Below, in pieces: positions 10,396 through 21,721 of a stretch of 64,000 nt of DNA. A program made the translations under genes and the position numbers. Below the pieces are notes generated by a model. It had not been told where the DNA came from and made no database searches. It saw nothing but the letters and a program-made list of their open reading frames with translations. The stretch is from contig JAPTOF010000025.1 in assembly GCA_028554755.1 (NCBI GenBank), positions 7,241,501 to 7,305,500 of the forward strand, given 5' to 3'. Each line of letters starts with the position of its first letter. The first letter of the stretch is position 1. The stretch comes from Cordia subcordata. Taxonomy: Eukaryota; Streptophyta; Magnoliopsida; Boraginales; Cordiaceae.

Positions 10396-10678
10396 TGTTA
10401 AAACAATAAATAAATAAACCAATACCCTCTCTAAAAGCTTAAGCTTTTAAATGAGGTGGTAACACTCAAGATGGTATCAGAGCCTAGAAGCCAAATGGCA
10501 CAGGTTCAAAACTTACCGCCACCCATTTAAAATATTAAAAAAAAAATTAAAACTGTCCACGTGCAAGCTCTAAACAAATTATGCTGCACGTGAGGGGGCG
10601 TGTTAACACAATAAATAAATTAACCAATATCCTCTCTAAAAGCTTAAAGTTTTACATGAGGTGGTAATACACTCTTCA
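10396..10678 (+). mobile_element. TRIM-like mini LTR element
   Basis: Two short direct repeats that begin TGTTA and end in TCA (10396-10468, 73 bp; 10601-10678, 78 bp) enclose 132 bp with no coding capacity. The left repeat is followed after three bases by TGGTATCAGAGC (10472-10483), the exact tRNA-Met primer site. The right repeat is preceded by the purine tract GTGAGGGGGCG. This is the full plan of a terminal-repeat retrotransposon in miniature. Flanks TTTAT and TTTTG are not a convincing target duplication, so the element's left border may be rearranged. Confidence 0.8.
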
Positions 10679-10999
10679 TTTTGGATGTGTTTGTAGTGGT
10701 CAAAGTTGACACCGTCACGTGGAAAAATGCCATTAAATTGCTACGCAGGTTTGACCGAGTTGACCAAGATTGAAAATATTTTTTCTGTGCTTTTGGAAGG
10801 AAATAAATTAAATTTAGAAGACTTTTTATTTCGTTGAAAATTATATTTAAGGATTTTACCTTATTATTCTTTTTGGGCCAGGTTTCCTTATCCAACAAGG
10901 AAAATAGGTGAGGGTTTTTCTTATATAAATGCCTCTTATAGACAACTTTTTAGCATACAACAACACATTTGCATACTTTGGGCGACATTCATGGACAAG
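10679..10999 (+). mobile_element. Element A 5' LTR, second piece
   Basis: Continues the LTR interrupted at 3417 and matches 13562-13900 (GGATGTGTTT, then CCGTCACGTGGAAAAATGCC). It contains the TATATAAAT promoter box at 10922-10930, also present at 13805-13813 in the 3' LTR. Similarity stops at about 10999 after GGACAAG, where an internal deletion has removed the rest of the LTR, the PBS, gag and pol. Confidence 0.85.
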
Positions 11000-11488
11000 C
11001 TCTTTTTCCTTTGGTGCATGGTTCATAAGAAAAAAGTTAACTTTGGTTATTGGCTTTTTTAGCATTTACAAACTATTCTTCATTCTAGTAGGAGGCCACT
11101 CATTTTGGGATCTTTTATTACTTATATTGCCAATATGCATACTCGCTTTAGGCCACGCTTCACTACTCTCACTAAAGCATTTGACATTGCATATCTTGAT
11201 CTACCATGTTTGCAAGTTATGAATCTCATCCGAAAGGACGAAGATAGGTTTATTTTCATTGTGCAGGGAGCTCGCCAGAGCGGTGAACCTACGAGGGAGA
11301 CTTACGAAGCCTCAGCTTCTCACTTGGTAGGCCCGTCCACTTCCATGGCCCAGACTGCAGACGATGCTCGACTTGCTCATATTGAAGCATCCCTCGTTGA
11401 TGAATCCACTAGGCTGGCTAACTTGGAGAAGTTCATTTATGTGTGGGCACGACATTCAGGGTACCATGGTCCAAATTCAGATGCTTGA
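11000..11488 (+). pseudogene. C-terminal part of an ORF after pol (Athila-type, element A)
   Basis: A reading frame open except for a TAG at 11060-11062. It contains MVHKKKVNFGYW, then LILGSFITYIANMHTRFRP, a hydrophilic middle, an alanine/serine-rich segment and an end reading YHGPNSD. Athila elements carry a second, envelope-like ORF after pol; the position (after the lost pol, before the 3' purine-rich module) and the basic N-terminal segment suit that. Element B keeps only the last few codons of the same frame near 19600. Function unknown; no membrane segment is obvious in what remains. Confidence 0.45.
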
Positions 11489-11596
11489 TGGCCACGCAAC
11501 TCCTTCACTTGTGCTTCAGGGAAGTTCTCAGACTTTTTCTTTTTCTTATTTTTTGTTTTGTTCTTATTTCTTCTTTGTCTACTTTCTTTTATTTCC

Positions 11597-11634
11597 ACAT
11601 TGAGGACAATGTATATGGTAAGTGTGGGGGAGGA
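11597..11634 (+). other. Hairpin ACATTG-AGGA-CAATGT with purine tract (A, module 1)
   Basis: Perfect 6-bp stem with an AGGA loop at 11597-11612, followed by AGTGTGGGGGAGGA at 11621-11634. The same arrangement recurs in module 2 of this element and in B and F. Confidence 0.7.
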
Positions 11635-13374
11635 CTACTTCGTGTTTTTTTCTTTTTGTCTTTTATTTTGAGTCTTGCTTATGCTTAGATGTGTTTTTAA
11701 TGTGGTAATTCGAGTCTTTATAAGTAATTGTGTTTTCTTTAGTATTGTTTGAGTCTTCCTGTGTCTTGTCTTCATGAATGAAAATGAATGAAAAAAAAAA
11801 CAGAAAAATGACCCCAAAAAAAAAATTTGGGTAAAGTTTTTGTTTCCTTAGTCTTATTTGTCCAAAAAAATTTTGGGTAAAGTTTTTGTTTCCTTAGTCT
11901 TATTTGTCCAAATATTTTTTTGGCTCAACTGTCTACTTTGTAAACTTGGCATCCCTCATGAAAAAGCAAATCTAATCCCCATGCTTGGGAAACTTGCTTT
12001 GGTTGCAACGGTAAGTTAGTACATGCAGTGAATTCATCCCCATTATTTTTATCCCTTGATAGATACTTGAACACGCTATGCTTGAACCTTGCTTAACCTT
12101 AACTTGGGCTAAAAATGTGCATGCACTTAAATTAGAAGCTACTGCTTAGTTTGAGGTTGAGAGGTACTTGCCTTGATTTATTTTTATGGTAAAATTGTGA
12201 AAAAGTGCGTGTCTAGGAAAGTTATGTCAGGGTTGAGGTCACTCCTGCAAAAGTGATGAAAGTGTTAAAAAAAAGCTCAAGAATGAATGAAATCAAAGTA
12301 AATGCGCACCTTTTTACTCTGCTGGTCTCCAAAAGAAAGAGAAAAAAAAAAAGGAGATTCATGAGTAGAGCTAAAAGCTACCTGGAATTGTGACCAACTG
12401 AGTAATCGGGGGCATTCATCACAAATGTTTGTCACCACGTAAAAAGGTTGGATGACATTCTAGGCAATTCATGGAAATTGTGAAAAAAAGGGGCAGTTGA
12501 AGTGATCCGGCTTTTCGACAGCTAGGCCTAGACACAAACTTATTTTCTTTGAGGAAAAATTGCACATCAAGGCAATGCTTTGATCTCTCTTCTTTGCATT
12601 AGCATAATCATACTTGTCTTAAATCTCTTTTGTGTGCTTAAATGGTTTAAAGTTCATTTACATGTGGTGGTTATTGTTTTGACTCGCTGAAAAACTGGCT
12701 TACCTTTGTTTTTCCTTTCGAGTTTCTTTGAGTCGAGGTGGAGGAACTTTTGAAGGTTTATGTGCCTGTGTTTACTTTGATGGATGGTTGAGTTAGTTTG
12801 AAGTCCAGTGGCAAATTCTGATGGAATTATTCTTGAGGGAACTTTGTGGCTATAATTTTTATGAAGATATTTATTTGTGGGGATTTTCTTGCTAAGTTAG
12901 GCTTCTTTTTGAAGATCTTTGGTCAAGTCAAGTCTTACTTTTGGAAAAAGTGCTGCAGGAATTTGCAAAATTAGTGCACTCTTTTGGCTAAAAACATTGC
13001 AAGTTGGTTGAAAGAAGAAGAAAATTTAGTTTGCCAGTTTGAAGAAAACTTTTAACTTGCTTGTTTTTATAAATGCTTGAATTGGGTTAGGACTTGTACA
13101 TATGTTGAGAGGTTAAGCTTGCATGATTATGTTCCTGTGATTGAATGGTGACTTGATGGAATGTAGAATGATAAAATTGATAGATGAACTGTGAAGTTAA
13201 AGCTTTGATGACGTATGTCTTGACTTATTTTGTACTTTGGATTCTTTGAAACTAACTATGTTCATGAAAGTACAGAAATTTTAGTTGCAGGACTTGCATT
13301 ATGTTTGGTTGTAAAACTTGGAATCTCTACATAACTTCAGTCTTGCATGAGAATTCCCTATTCTTAATTGTTTT

Positions 13375-13413
13375 CATGCTTGAGGGCAAGCATGGTTCAA
13401 GTGTGGGGGAATT
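13375..13413 (+). other. Hairpin CATGCTTG-AGGG-CAAGCATG with polypurine tract (A, module 2)
   Basis: Perfect 8-bp stem, 4-base loop at 13375-13394, then the polypurine tract that primes plus-strand DNA and abuts the 3' LTR at 13414. Confidence 0.75.
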
Positions 13414-14777
13414 TGATAAGTTCTAAATAAGTGTTTAATTTATATGTTAGATGCACTTAATTTTGGAATAGAATGCTTCTTAACCAATGTTTTTTAATGT
13501 AATTTTGCATGATTGTGTTTAGGAAAAGGAGATGGATGCATTACATATGGATATAGAAGCTTTTTGGATGTGTTTATAGCAGTCAAAGTTGATACCGTCA
13601 CGTGGAAAAATGCCATTAAATTGCTACGTGGGTTTGACCGAGTTGACCAAGATTGAAAATATTTTTTCTGTGCTTTTGGAAGGAAATAAATTAAATTTAG
13701 AAGACTTTTTATTTTGTTGAAAATTATATTTAAGGCTTTTACCTTATTATTCTTTTTGGGTCAGGTTTCTTTATCCAACAAGGAAAATAGGTTAGGGTTT
13801 TTCTTATATAAATACCTCTTATAGACAACTTTTTAGCATACGACTTTTAGCAAACAATAGCAGATTTTCTCTTCATACTTTGGGTGACATTCATGGACAA
13901 GTTGTTCTAATTTTCTTTTCTAGGCGAGGATTAATCAAGATTTCGGTTCATCAAATTCGTGAGATCTAAGTGTTTTTATTCCTTTCATTCTATTTTGATA
14001 TTTGCGTATTTACTGCTTCAATAATTAATATTGATCCACGATTATTTAATTTTGCACACGATTATTTAAGTGCATGACAATAGGTAGCCAGTTAGATTAA
14101 TTAAATTAATCTAAATATAGTGGTAATCAGATTTCCTGTGTAATTACGCAATCTAAATGAGCAACTACTACGAGAGTATTGATTTTTAGAATTAGGTCTT
14201 TCTAGATTTTTATTGCTGCCATTAGATAGATCCGGTGGGTATCTCTAGGGATTAGAACGTCTAATAGGTAAGGAGATAGCGAGAAAAATTGTAGGGATTT
14301 AAACCGTTATCAACTCTGTAAGGAAAGATGAGGTTATTATGCCGAGCCAATAACTATAACTGATTTATCGAAATCGCTGAAAGTATTTTTGCATCTATAA
14401 TCAATTTTGTTGACCGAAATTGCAATAGTTCCTCAAGCTAGATTTTATTCTTGTTGAGTTTCTGTTTTTCCAGCCTTACATTAACTTAGAATTCCGTATT
14501 TGAGTCATATTTATTTTTATTTACGTTTTTTTAATTTTTTGGCCAAATTGCGTGCCCACGCAGCGAAGACTAGTGGTCTGAACAGCTTTATTAATTTTAC
14601 TTTTTCGCATTTAATTCTCCCTTTTTGATTGCAACTTAGTTGATTAATCTACTTGGTACAATTAGAATAAAATAGTCTCCCAATCCCTGTAGATTCGACC
14701 CCGTTCTCATCACGTACTCTATTTAATTTTAAGAGATAAAAATTAGAATATTATTTTTGGTGGTTTGACCCCCATCA
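13414..14777 (+). mobile_element. Element A 3' LTR (complete, 1364 bp)
   Basis: Starts TGATAAGTTC after the polypurine tract and ends CCCATCA before the AACGC target duplication. TATATAAAT at 13805-13813 is the likely promoter TATA box. It matches both LTRs of element B along its length. Confidence 0.9.
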
Positions 14778-14782
14778 AACGC

Positions 14783-16438
14783 GCATTTTACCCTAAGTTA
14801 AAGTATCTAAGGGTCAAATATTTGTCTTACTACAGTAAAAGCAAGGCAAAAGAACTAATGACTAAGGTGAGCCAAGGATATTTAGAGGATTATCCTGAAA
14901 ATATACTCTTGATCTTGATCTTTTAGGATGGTGGAATAATAATGTAGTAAAATATTCTATTTTATTTCAGGTTGCAAATGATGTTTGGTTGTCTAATGCT
15001 TAACCGTCGCTTTGAATCCATCTTTAGCATTGGAGGGAGAACTTTAGGCCAATTTAGTTCTTTAACCCCCATTACAGCCGTGTTTCTTATTTGCTACTAA
15101 GACTCAATAAGAAGTTCAAAAATCCTATCCAACTTGAACAATCAATTCATATATTTTAAAATTTTGAATCAGGAAAAATATGTTGATTTAAATTGGTTGG
15201 CATATAGTATTTGATGACTTCTAAAAATATTACTCTTCCTTGATGCTAATCTTGTAGTTTTTCAGTTTTTCTTCAAGATATTATTCAGGAATTTGAGGTT
15301 ATGGAGAATATTAGCCAAGAACCACAATAGAGTGTTGGTTCTTTCTGTATACGTTTTACATATTTTTTATGTGACATTAATGTAAACTTTCTTGGATAGT
15401 TCGGTGTAAGAGTTTCAACTCTAGCGATGTCTACAATAGTTATAAGTTTCCTTATGCTTAGTTATACGCAAGTGAAGCTTCTTCTGCAGAGTCAATCAAA
15501 TATTTCCTGGTGCAAAGGTAGGCTAGAATAAGATCTAAATGACAGATAACTAAATTGGAATTTAATGTAATTTTCTGCTACCTTATTTTGTGGAGTGCTT
15601 GACTAGTTTCATGACCCCTCCTCAGATGCAATAATTGCAAACTATGATGCAATTATAGGAGAATCCATGAGAATTGAAGTTAGGAGATGTATATCCAAAG
15701 CTTCATCAATTTATAAGTTAATAAAGAAAATGTAACCAGTTTGCTAAAATGAGCATCACCATAGTCTCAATTTAGTTATAAACGAAGATAACTTGCAGCC
15801 AGCTTGCAACCAATCCGAAGCTTCTCATAGATGCAGAACTGAATAGCGTCAAATGGCAGATCTCTTAGTAAAATATCATGTCAAAAGTGTGAATTGAGCC
15901 AATGGAACAGAGCATACAATAAAAGTTGGACGCCTTTACAACATCCTCAATGCTTTTGAGTAAATTGCAACTTGCCGTATGTCCGTTAAGATCCCAAGCC
16001 ATAAAAAACAGAATAAGGGTACCAGTTCAATGGACAGCAGAAAGCACACGAACTACCATTATCCAAGTAAATAAAACAAGAATTATTATTATCTAGTAAG
16101 ACTCTCAGACAACGAAAGTTAGAAGCAATCTTATAAAAAAACATGCTAATAGAGCAAGAAAATTTTCTCATTGGTTACGTATGCTTTTGGGCGGAATGTG
16201 TGCTCCATTGGAACGGAGCTTAAGAGGGGGAAAGGAAGAAGGATATCCTAGCAATAGAGTCGAATTCCAACCTGCCACTTCCACATCCAATATGGCATAC
16301 AATGCGAAAGGCACTAGTCTCCTAGTCACAATTGACACTAAAAACAACATTTCACACGTATGCCATTGCACAAGCTCAGTCAATATTTCTATAGCATTTC
16401 ACCAACATAGATTTTAGTTGGAACATTAATCAGCCAGC
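14783..16438. other. Unassigned sequence between elements A and B
   Basis: No repeat family recognised and no long frame. A possible terminal exon on the plus strand lies at about 15261-15330: a TTTTTCAG acceptor-like site followed by 20 codons ending QEFEVMENISQEPQ and TAG. It is too short to support a gene. The rest is AT-rich and non-coding. Confidence 0.4.
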
Positions 16439-16443
16439 ATAAG

Positions 16444-17811
16444 TGATGGGCATCAAAACCACCAAAAATAAATTTCTATCTCTTACCCTGTAATTTTAAT
16501 TTATATATGCGGTGAGAAAATGGTCGAATCCACAGGGATTGGAGAAATTTAGAATACGCTAATTATGTGAAATAGATTAATCAAGCAAGTCACAAGCAAA
16601 ATAGGAGGTTTTAATGCAAAAATAAGTAAAATAATCAAAACTGTCCAGCCATTGGTCCGCTTTGCGTGGGCACGCAATTCGGCTAGAAAATAAAAAAAAG
16701 GTAAATAAAAATAAAAATGACTAAAATACGCAATTCTAATTAACGCAAGGCCGGAAAAACAGGAATTCAACAAGAATTAAATCTAGCTTGAAGAACAATC
16801 GCAATTTCGGTCAACAAATCCGATTCTAGATGCAAAAATACTTTCAACTATTTTGATAAATCAGTTATGGTTATTGGCTCGGCCTAATAATCTCATCTTT
16901 CCTTACAAAGTTGATAACGGTTTAAATCCCCTACGATTTTTCCCGTTATCACCTTACCTATTAGACGTTTTAATTCCCAGAGATGCCCGCAGGATCTATC
17001 TAAAGGCAGCAATAAAAATCTAAAAAGACCTGATTCTAAAAGTCAATAATCTCATAGTAATTGCTCATTTAGATTGCGTAATTACACAGAAAACCTGGTT
17101 ACCACTATTTTTAGATTAATTAAATTAATCTAATTGGCTACCGATTGTCATGCAATTGAATAACCGTGCACAAAATTAAACAATCAGAGAACAATATTAA
17201 TTCTTGAAATAGTAAATACACAAATATCAAAATAGTATGAAAGGGATAAAACAATTAGATCTCACGGAATCTGATGAACCGAAATCTTGATTAATCCTCG
17301 GCTAGAAAATAAAATTAGAACAGCTTGTCCATAAATGTCTCCCAAAGAATGAAGAGAAAATTTGCTGTTACCTACTAAAAGTTTTCTCCCTCCAAAGTGT
17401 ATATAAGAGGTATATATATAAGAAAAAACCCTAACCTATTTTCCTTATTGGATAAAGAAACCTGGCCCAAAAAGAATAATAAGGTAAAAGCCTTAAATAT
17501 AATTTCCAACAAAATAAAAAGTCTTCTAAATTTAATCTATTTCCTTTCAAAAGTCTAGAAAAAATATCTTCCATCTTGGTCAACCTTGGTCAAACCCGCG
17601 TAGCAAATTAATGGCATTTTTCCAAGTGACAGAGTCAACTTTGACTGCCACAAACACGTCCAAAAATCCGTTGAATCCATATATAATGCATCTACCTCTT
17701 TTTTCCAAGCATAAACATGCAAAAACACATAAAAAATACTAATTAAGGAGCATTCAATTCAAGAATTAAGCACAATTAATTATGAATTAAAAGCTTATTT
17801 AGGACTTATCA
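16444..17811 (-). mobile_element. Element B 3' LTR
   Basis: On the minus strand it starts TGATAAGTCC at 17811 and ends CCCATCA at 16444. Colinear with 23158-24520 and with the element A 3' LTR. A TA-rich box at about 17408-17422 sits where element A has TATATAAAT. Confidence 0.9.
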
Positions 17812-17850
17812 AATTCCCCCACACTTACATCATGCTTGCCCTCAAGCATG
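17812..17850 (-). other. Hairpin CATGCTTG-AGGG-CAAGCATG with polypurine tract (B, module 2)
   Basis: Minus-strand hairpin at 17850-17831 identical to that of element A, followed by GTAAGTGTGGGGGAATT next to the 3' LTR. Confidence 0.75.
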
Positions 17851-19434
17851 AAATCAATTGAAAACAAAGACTTCACGTGCAAGATCGACCATGAATGTAG
17901 CTTTGTAAAGATCATATGCTAACTTTTTCAAACCAAGAACAATCCTATTCAAGAAACAAGGCAATAATTCCAAGCATAAAATTATTGTTCCTGTACCTAT
18001 CTTTACGAAGCAGTAGCTCATTCTACAAACACACATTACCAAGCATATTCGAGGCATGCAACACTTCAAGCAACAAGACTTGACTCAATCAAATAGCCTT
18101 CAAAAAACCCAACTTTTTAGCAAACAGAGTTCCCCCAAAAACAAATAATTTTTAGCAAGGAAACATGACCACATGTTATATTTCCACCAGAAATTTCCAC
18201 CAAGCTTCAAAATAACCCAACCTCCTCACAAGCAAACATAGACACACAAACCTTCAAAAGTCCTTCCATCACAACTCAAAGAAACTCGAGAAGGAAAACA
18301 AAGGTAAGTCAGTTTCTAGCAAGACAAAACATTTACCACCACACGTATAAGTTACCCGGATAGCACCTAAACACTATGTAAATGAACCTCGCACTGGTTA
18401 AAGCACACACAAATGATTAAATCCAACTATGATTATGCCAATGCAAAGAAGAGAAATCAAAAGCGCTGCCTCGATGTACAATTTTCTTAAAAAAAAAACA
18501 AGTTTGTACTTAGGCCTAACTGCCAGAAGGTCAGATTACTTCAAATGCTTTCATTCACTTTTATACATAACTTTCATAATGTGCCTAGAATGTCACTCAA
18601 CCTTTTTACACGATGACAAACATTTGTGATGAATAATCCCAGTTACTCGGTTACAATTAGGTGGCTTTTAGCTCTACTCATGGTCCCCTTCCTTTTTCTT
18701 TTCTTCTTTTTTTTTTTTTTTGAAGACTAGCGGAGTAAAAAGGCACTTTTTATTTTACTTTTTTTTTGGCAATTTTTTTTTTTCACAATTCGACTTTTAG
18801 CACTTTTGCAAGAGTGATTTTAACCCCTACATAACTTTCCTAGATACACATTTTTTCACAATTTTACCACAAAAATAAATCAAGGCAAGTAACTCTCAAA
18901 CTCAAACTAAGCATTGGCTTTCAATTTAAGCGCATGTACATTTTTAGCCCAAGTTAAGATTAAGCAAGGTTCAAGCACGGCGTGTTCAAAGTAACTATCA
19001 AAGACAACTAAATACAATGGAGATGGATTTACTGCATGTACCAATTTACCATTGCAAAAACAAGTTTCCTGAGCATGGGGATTAGACTTTTTCCAAGAAA
19101 AATGCTAAGTTCACAAAAAAGAAAGTTGAGTAAAAAGAAAAATAATTTGACAAGAAGAGCTTTTTAAAAACTTACTGGATTGACTCCAAAAACAGCTAAA
19201 CTAAAAGAAAAAAAACAAATGTCAAACCTAAGACATTAATGGACTCAAAAAAAAATTACAAAACACTTAACCAAAAAGTTTTTTTTTTGGTCATTTTTCT
19301 GATATTTCTCTTTTTTTTTTAAAGATTCAAGAAATACTAATTAAAACACATATATTCACAAGACTCAATATACCACTTTGAAAACACATCTAAACACAAA
19401 AAATACTCAAAATAAATAACTAAAACGAAGCGTT

Positions 19435-19472
19435 CCTCCCCCATACTTATCACGCACATTGTCCTCAATGTG
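19435..19472 (-). other. Hairpin CACATTG-AGGA-CAATGTG with purine tract (B, module 1)
   Basis: Minus-strand 7-bp stem with AGGA loop at 19472-19455, followed by ATAAGTATGGGGGAGG. The stem is one pair longer than in element A and that outer C-G pair is complementary. Confidence 0.7.
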
Positions 19473-20321
19473 TAAAGAAAAGAAAGTAATAAAATAAAAA
19501 GAAAGATTAAACAAAATTGAGGGAAAAAAAATAAAAATAAGAGAACTTCCCTTAAAAGAGGTGCGGGAGGTGGTGGAACTAGCTACCATTCATCCGAAGT
19601 GGGTCCATGGTACTCAGCGAGATTCATCTAATTTTTTTTAGCTTTGATTTGCATAAACAAAGAAACACACCTTTCTCCTTTTTCGGATTAAACCCAATCA
19701 TGAATCAAATCAATTTTCGTCTAAAAAATTATCTAGAAGCTATGCAAGTATGCATCAAAGATTTTTTTCATCTAACTCCAATGATTTATAGGCTAAAATA
19801 ATACCCAAATATTTGAAAATAAATCTGCCCGGGGTGTTAAAATTGTGTTTTTCATGATAAGCAAGCCTAATGTTTGCATAAAACCTCCAAAATTGCTACT
19901 AAGTCCATCAACCACATTCTTGAAGCACAAAATTTCCAAAATCTCATCATGTAAAAATTTCAAGAAATTAAAAAACATGAAAAGACTTCGAAATACCTTG
20001 TTTGGAAGATCTTGGGTGATTTTGGTGTTTGGAATGATGGCTATGGTGGAAGAAGTTAGTGGGTTTCTCAAAATTCCAAAGCAAATCCTACTCGTAAGCA
20101 TCAAAACTCTTGTACAACATATTTACACCAAAGTTAGGATTCTCAAGGAAGAAAAAGATAAAAAAATAATTAAAAAAATAAAGAAAAATTCAAAAAAATA
20201 AAAATAAATTGGAAAAAATTGGAAATTAACTGGAAAACTCAAAATTGAAATTTCTAACTCTATGGGTTGCCTCCCACCAGCGCCTTTGTTTAATGTCATT
20301 GGCTGGACATAACCAATTCAT

Positions 20322-20600
20322 CTAAGCTTTATCCGGTGGCTTTTCTGGCTCAATTCTCTCACGGATGGGCTTCAAACGATATCCATCAACTTTGATGACT
20401 TTGTCATTACTTGAACTCTTCACTTCAACTGCACCACAAGAAAACAATTTAGTAATAACAAAAGGACCTACCCATTTAGTCCATGGATCATTGGGAAATA
20501 ATTTAAAACCAAAGTGATGATATAAAACTTTTTGTCCAACTAAAAATTGTTTTCCATCAATAACTTTTTCTTACAAACTCTTTTTCTTTTTCTTGCGAAT
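20322..20600 (-). pseudogene. Integrase C-terminal segment of pol (element B)
   Basis: The frame reads KVIDGKQFLVGQKVLYHHF, then WTKWVGPFVITKLFSCGAVE and VDGYRLKPIRERIEPE before TAG at 20324-20322. This is the SH3-like C-terminal tail of Athila-type integrases (compare FNSRLKLFLGKLKTRWDGPY in element F). Upstream the frame is broken by a stop near 20572. It lies only about 100 bases from the protease frame, so some 3 kb of pol has been deleted. Confidence 0.75.
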
Positions 20601-20696
20601 TTTTGCCTTCCCACAAACATTGCTTTTCTTCTTCTCTAACTCTTAGCGTTGTAACTTCCTATGTGCACCCCTCTTGTCCACCATAGGTGGATTCAA

Positions 20697-21608
20697 TCAG
20701 CTTTGAATTTCTCTCATTGGCTTCCCTTGATTTTTCTGCTTGGCAATTGATTCCTGCAAGTTAGTGCTACCTACAAAAGTCTTCTTAAATTCTTTCAGCT
20801 TTTCAAGAGTAGGACTTTTACAAGAAGTAACACTTAGCTTATTATTATCAGCTGTTTCTAAAGTAAAAACACAAGACATCTCACTGAGATTTTTCGTGTC
20901 ATTATAAACATCAAATTTAACAACATCTCCATCAAACTCCATAATGAGAATACCTTTGTGCACATCAGTTTTAGTTTTAGCTATACTAAGGAATGGTCTG
21001 CATAGCAAAATTTCACAAGACTTGGAAGATAGATCTTTCTCCATATCAAGCACATAAAAATCAGCAGGAAAGACCAAATCATCTACTCGTACTAAAACAT
21101 CTTCTAGGACAGCTTCAGGATAAACCAAAGACTTATCAGCTAATTGAATAACAACTCTTGTTTCTTTCAAAGGTCCTACTTTCCAGGGTCCCATATTCAA
21201 AGTCGAATAAATGGACTTAGGCATGATATTAATGGAAGCTCCTAAAGCACACATAGCTTTCTTAATACCTAGAAAACCTATTTGACAAGAAATAGCAAAC
21301 ATACCTTGGTCCTTGCATGTCGGAGGCAAATTCTTTTTAAGTACGGCAGAGGCATTCTCCCCCACATTTATCTTTTCATTCCCAACGAGCTTCTTTTTGT
21401 TAGTACACATTTTTTTTAGAAACTTTGAGATTCGAGGTACTTGCCTAATTGCATCAAGTAAGGGAATATTTACCTCTACCTTGCGAAAAAGCTCAAAAAT
21501 CTCCTTCTCTTTCTTCTTTTTTTTGGACTTTGTGAATCTCTCAGGAAAAGGAGGCTCAACCACCATCTCTGCACCATTTTTAGGCTCTTTTTTATCTCTG
21601 TCCAGCAA
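20697..21608 (-). CDS. Aspartic protease region of gag-pol (element B, active site mutated)
   Basis: An open frame of about 300 residues with no ATG at its start; it is part of a former polyprotein. The order is a lysine-rich linker, a conserved VNIPLLDAIRQVPRISKFLK block, then the retropepsin core. The active-site motif, which is D-L-G-(A/S)-S in this family (DLGSS in element F), reads CALGASINIMP, with Ala at about residue 121 (GCT at 21248-21246) in place of the catalytic Asp. The flap and back half (VFPADFYVLDME, ILLCRPFLS) are recognisable. Without that Asp the protease should be inactive. It then runs into the pol deletion. Confidence 0.8.
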   Translation of the reverse strand: MLDRDKKEPKNGAEMVVEPPFPERFTKSKKKKKEKEIFELFRKVEVNIPLLDAIRQVPRISKFLKKMCTNKKKLVGNEKINVGENASAVLKKNLPPTCKDQGMFAISCQIGFLGIKKAMCALGASINIMPKSIYSTLNMGPWKVGPLKETRVVIQLADKSLVYPEAVLEDVLVRVDDLVFPADFYVLDMEKDLSSKSCEILLCRPFLSIAKTKTDVHKGILIMEFDGDVVKFDVYNDTKNLSEMSCVFTLETADNNKLSVTSCKSPTLEKLKEFKKTFVGSTNLQESIAKQKNQGKPMREIQS

Positions 21609-21721
21609 TTTTTCATCGTGCTTTGCACCCTCTTTTTTGATTTTTTCTTTGTTTCAAGTGCTGTCAACTTTGCGTGCCCATGCCTAGTCTAACAGTGGCT
21701 GTCTAACAGTTCTTTTTCATT

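Larger units (their letters stand above)
11489..13413 (+). other. Element A 3' non-coding region
   Basis: About 1.9 kb without a supported reading frame, colinear with the reverse complement of 17812-19590 in element B. It is bounded by two hairpin-plus-purine-tract modules (listed separately) and ends in the polypurine tract AAGTGTGGGGGAATT at 13399-13413. Confidence 0.75.
3270..14777 (+). mobile_element. Gypsy element A (Athila-like, deletion derivative with nested insert)
   Basis: The outer ends are TGATAAGTTC and CCCATCA, flanked on both sides by AACGC (3265-3269 and 14778-14782), a perfect 5-bp target duplication that fixes the borders. The 5' LTR is split by the 3418-10678 insert and loses its 3' part near 10999, where sequence jumps into the 3' half of the internal region. 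PBS, gag and all of pol are missing. What remains is the end of an ORF after pol, a long 3' non-coding region, the polypurine tract and a complete 3' LTR of 1364 bp. Element B carries the same family of LTR and 3' region, and its tRNA-Asp primer site suggests the Athila branch. Confidence 0.9.
17812..20321 (-). other. Element B 3' non-coding region
   Basis: No supported gene. 17812-19590 parallels the A 3' region; 19590-20300 holds the last codons of an A-type extra ORF followed by diverged sequence, and includes a conserved GGTGGGAGGCAACCCAT block at about 20262-20280 just after pol. Long A and T runs occur at 18690-18790 and 19270-19320. Confidence 0.65.

Noticed and set aside
10391..10683. 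Target duplication of the TRIM-like element (TTTAT and TTTTG)
   Set aside because: Only three of five bases agree and both are A/T runs.
15261..15330. Terminal exon ending QEFEVMENISQEPQ-stop
   Set aside because: One short putative exon with an acceptor-like site but no upstream exons or homology.
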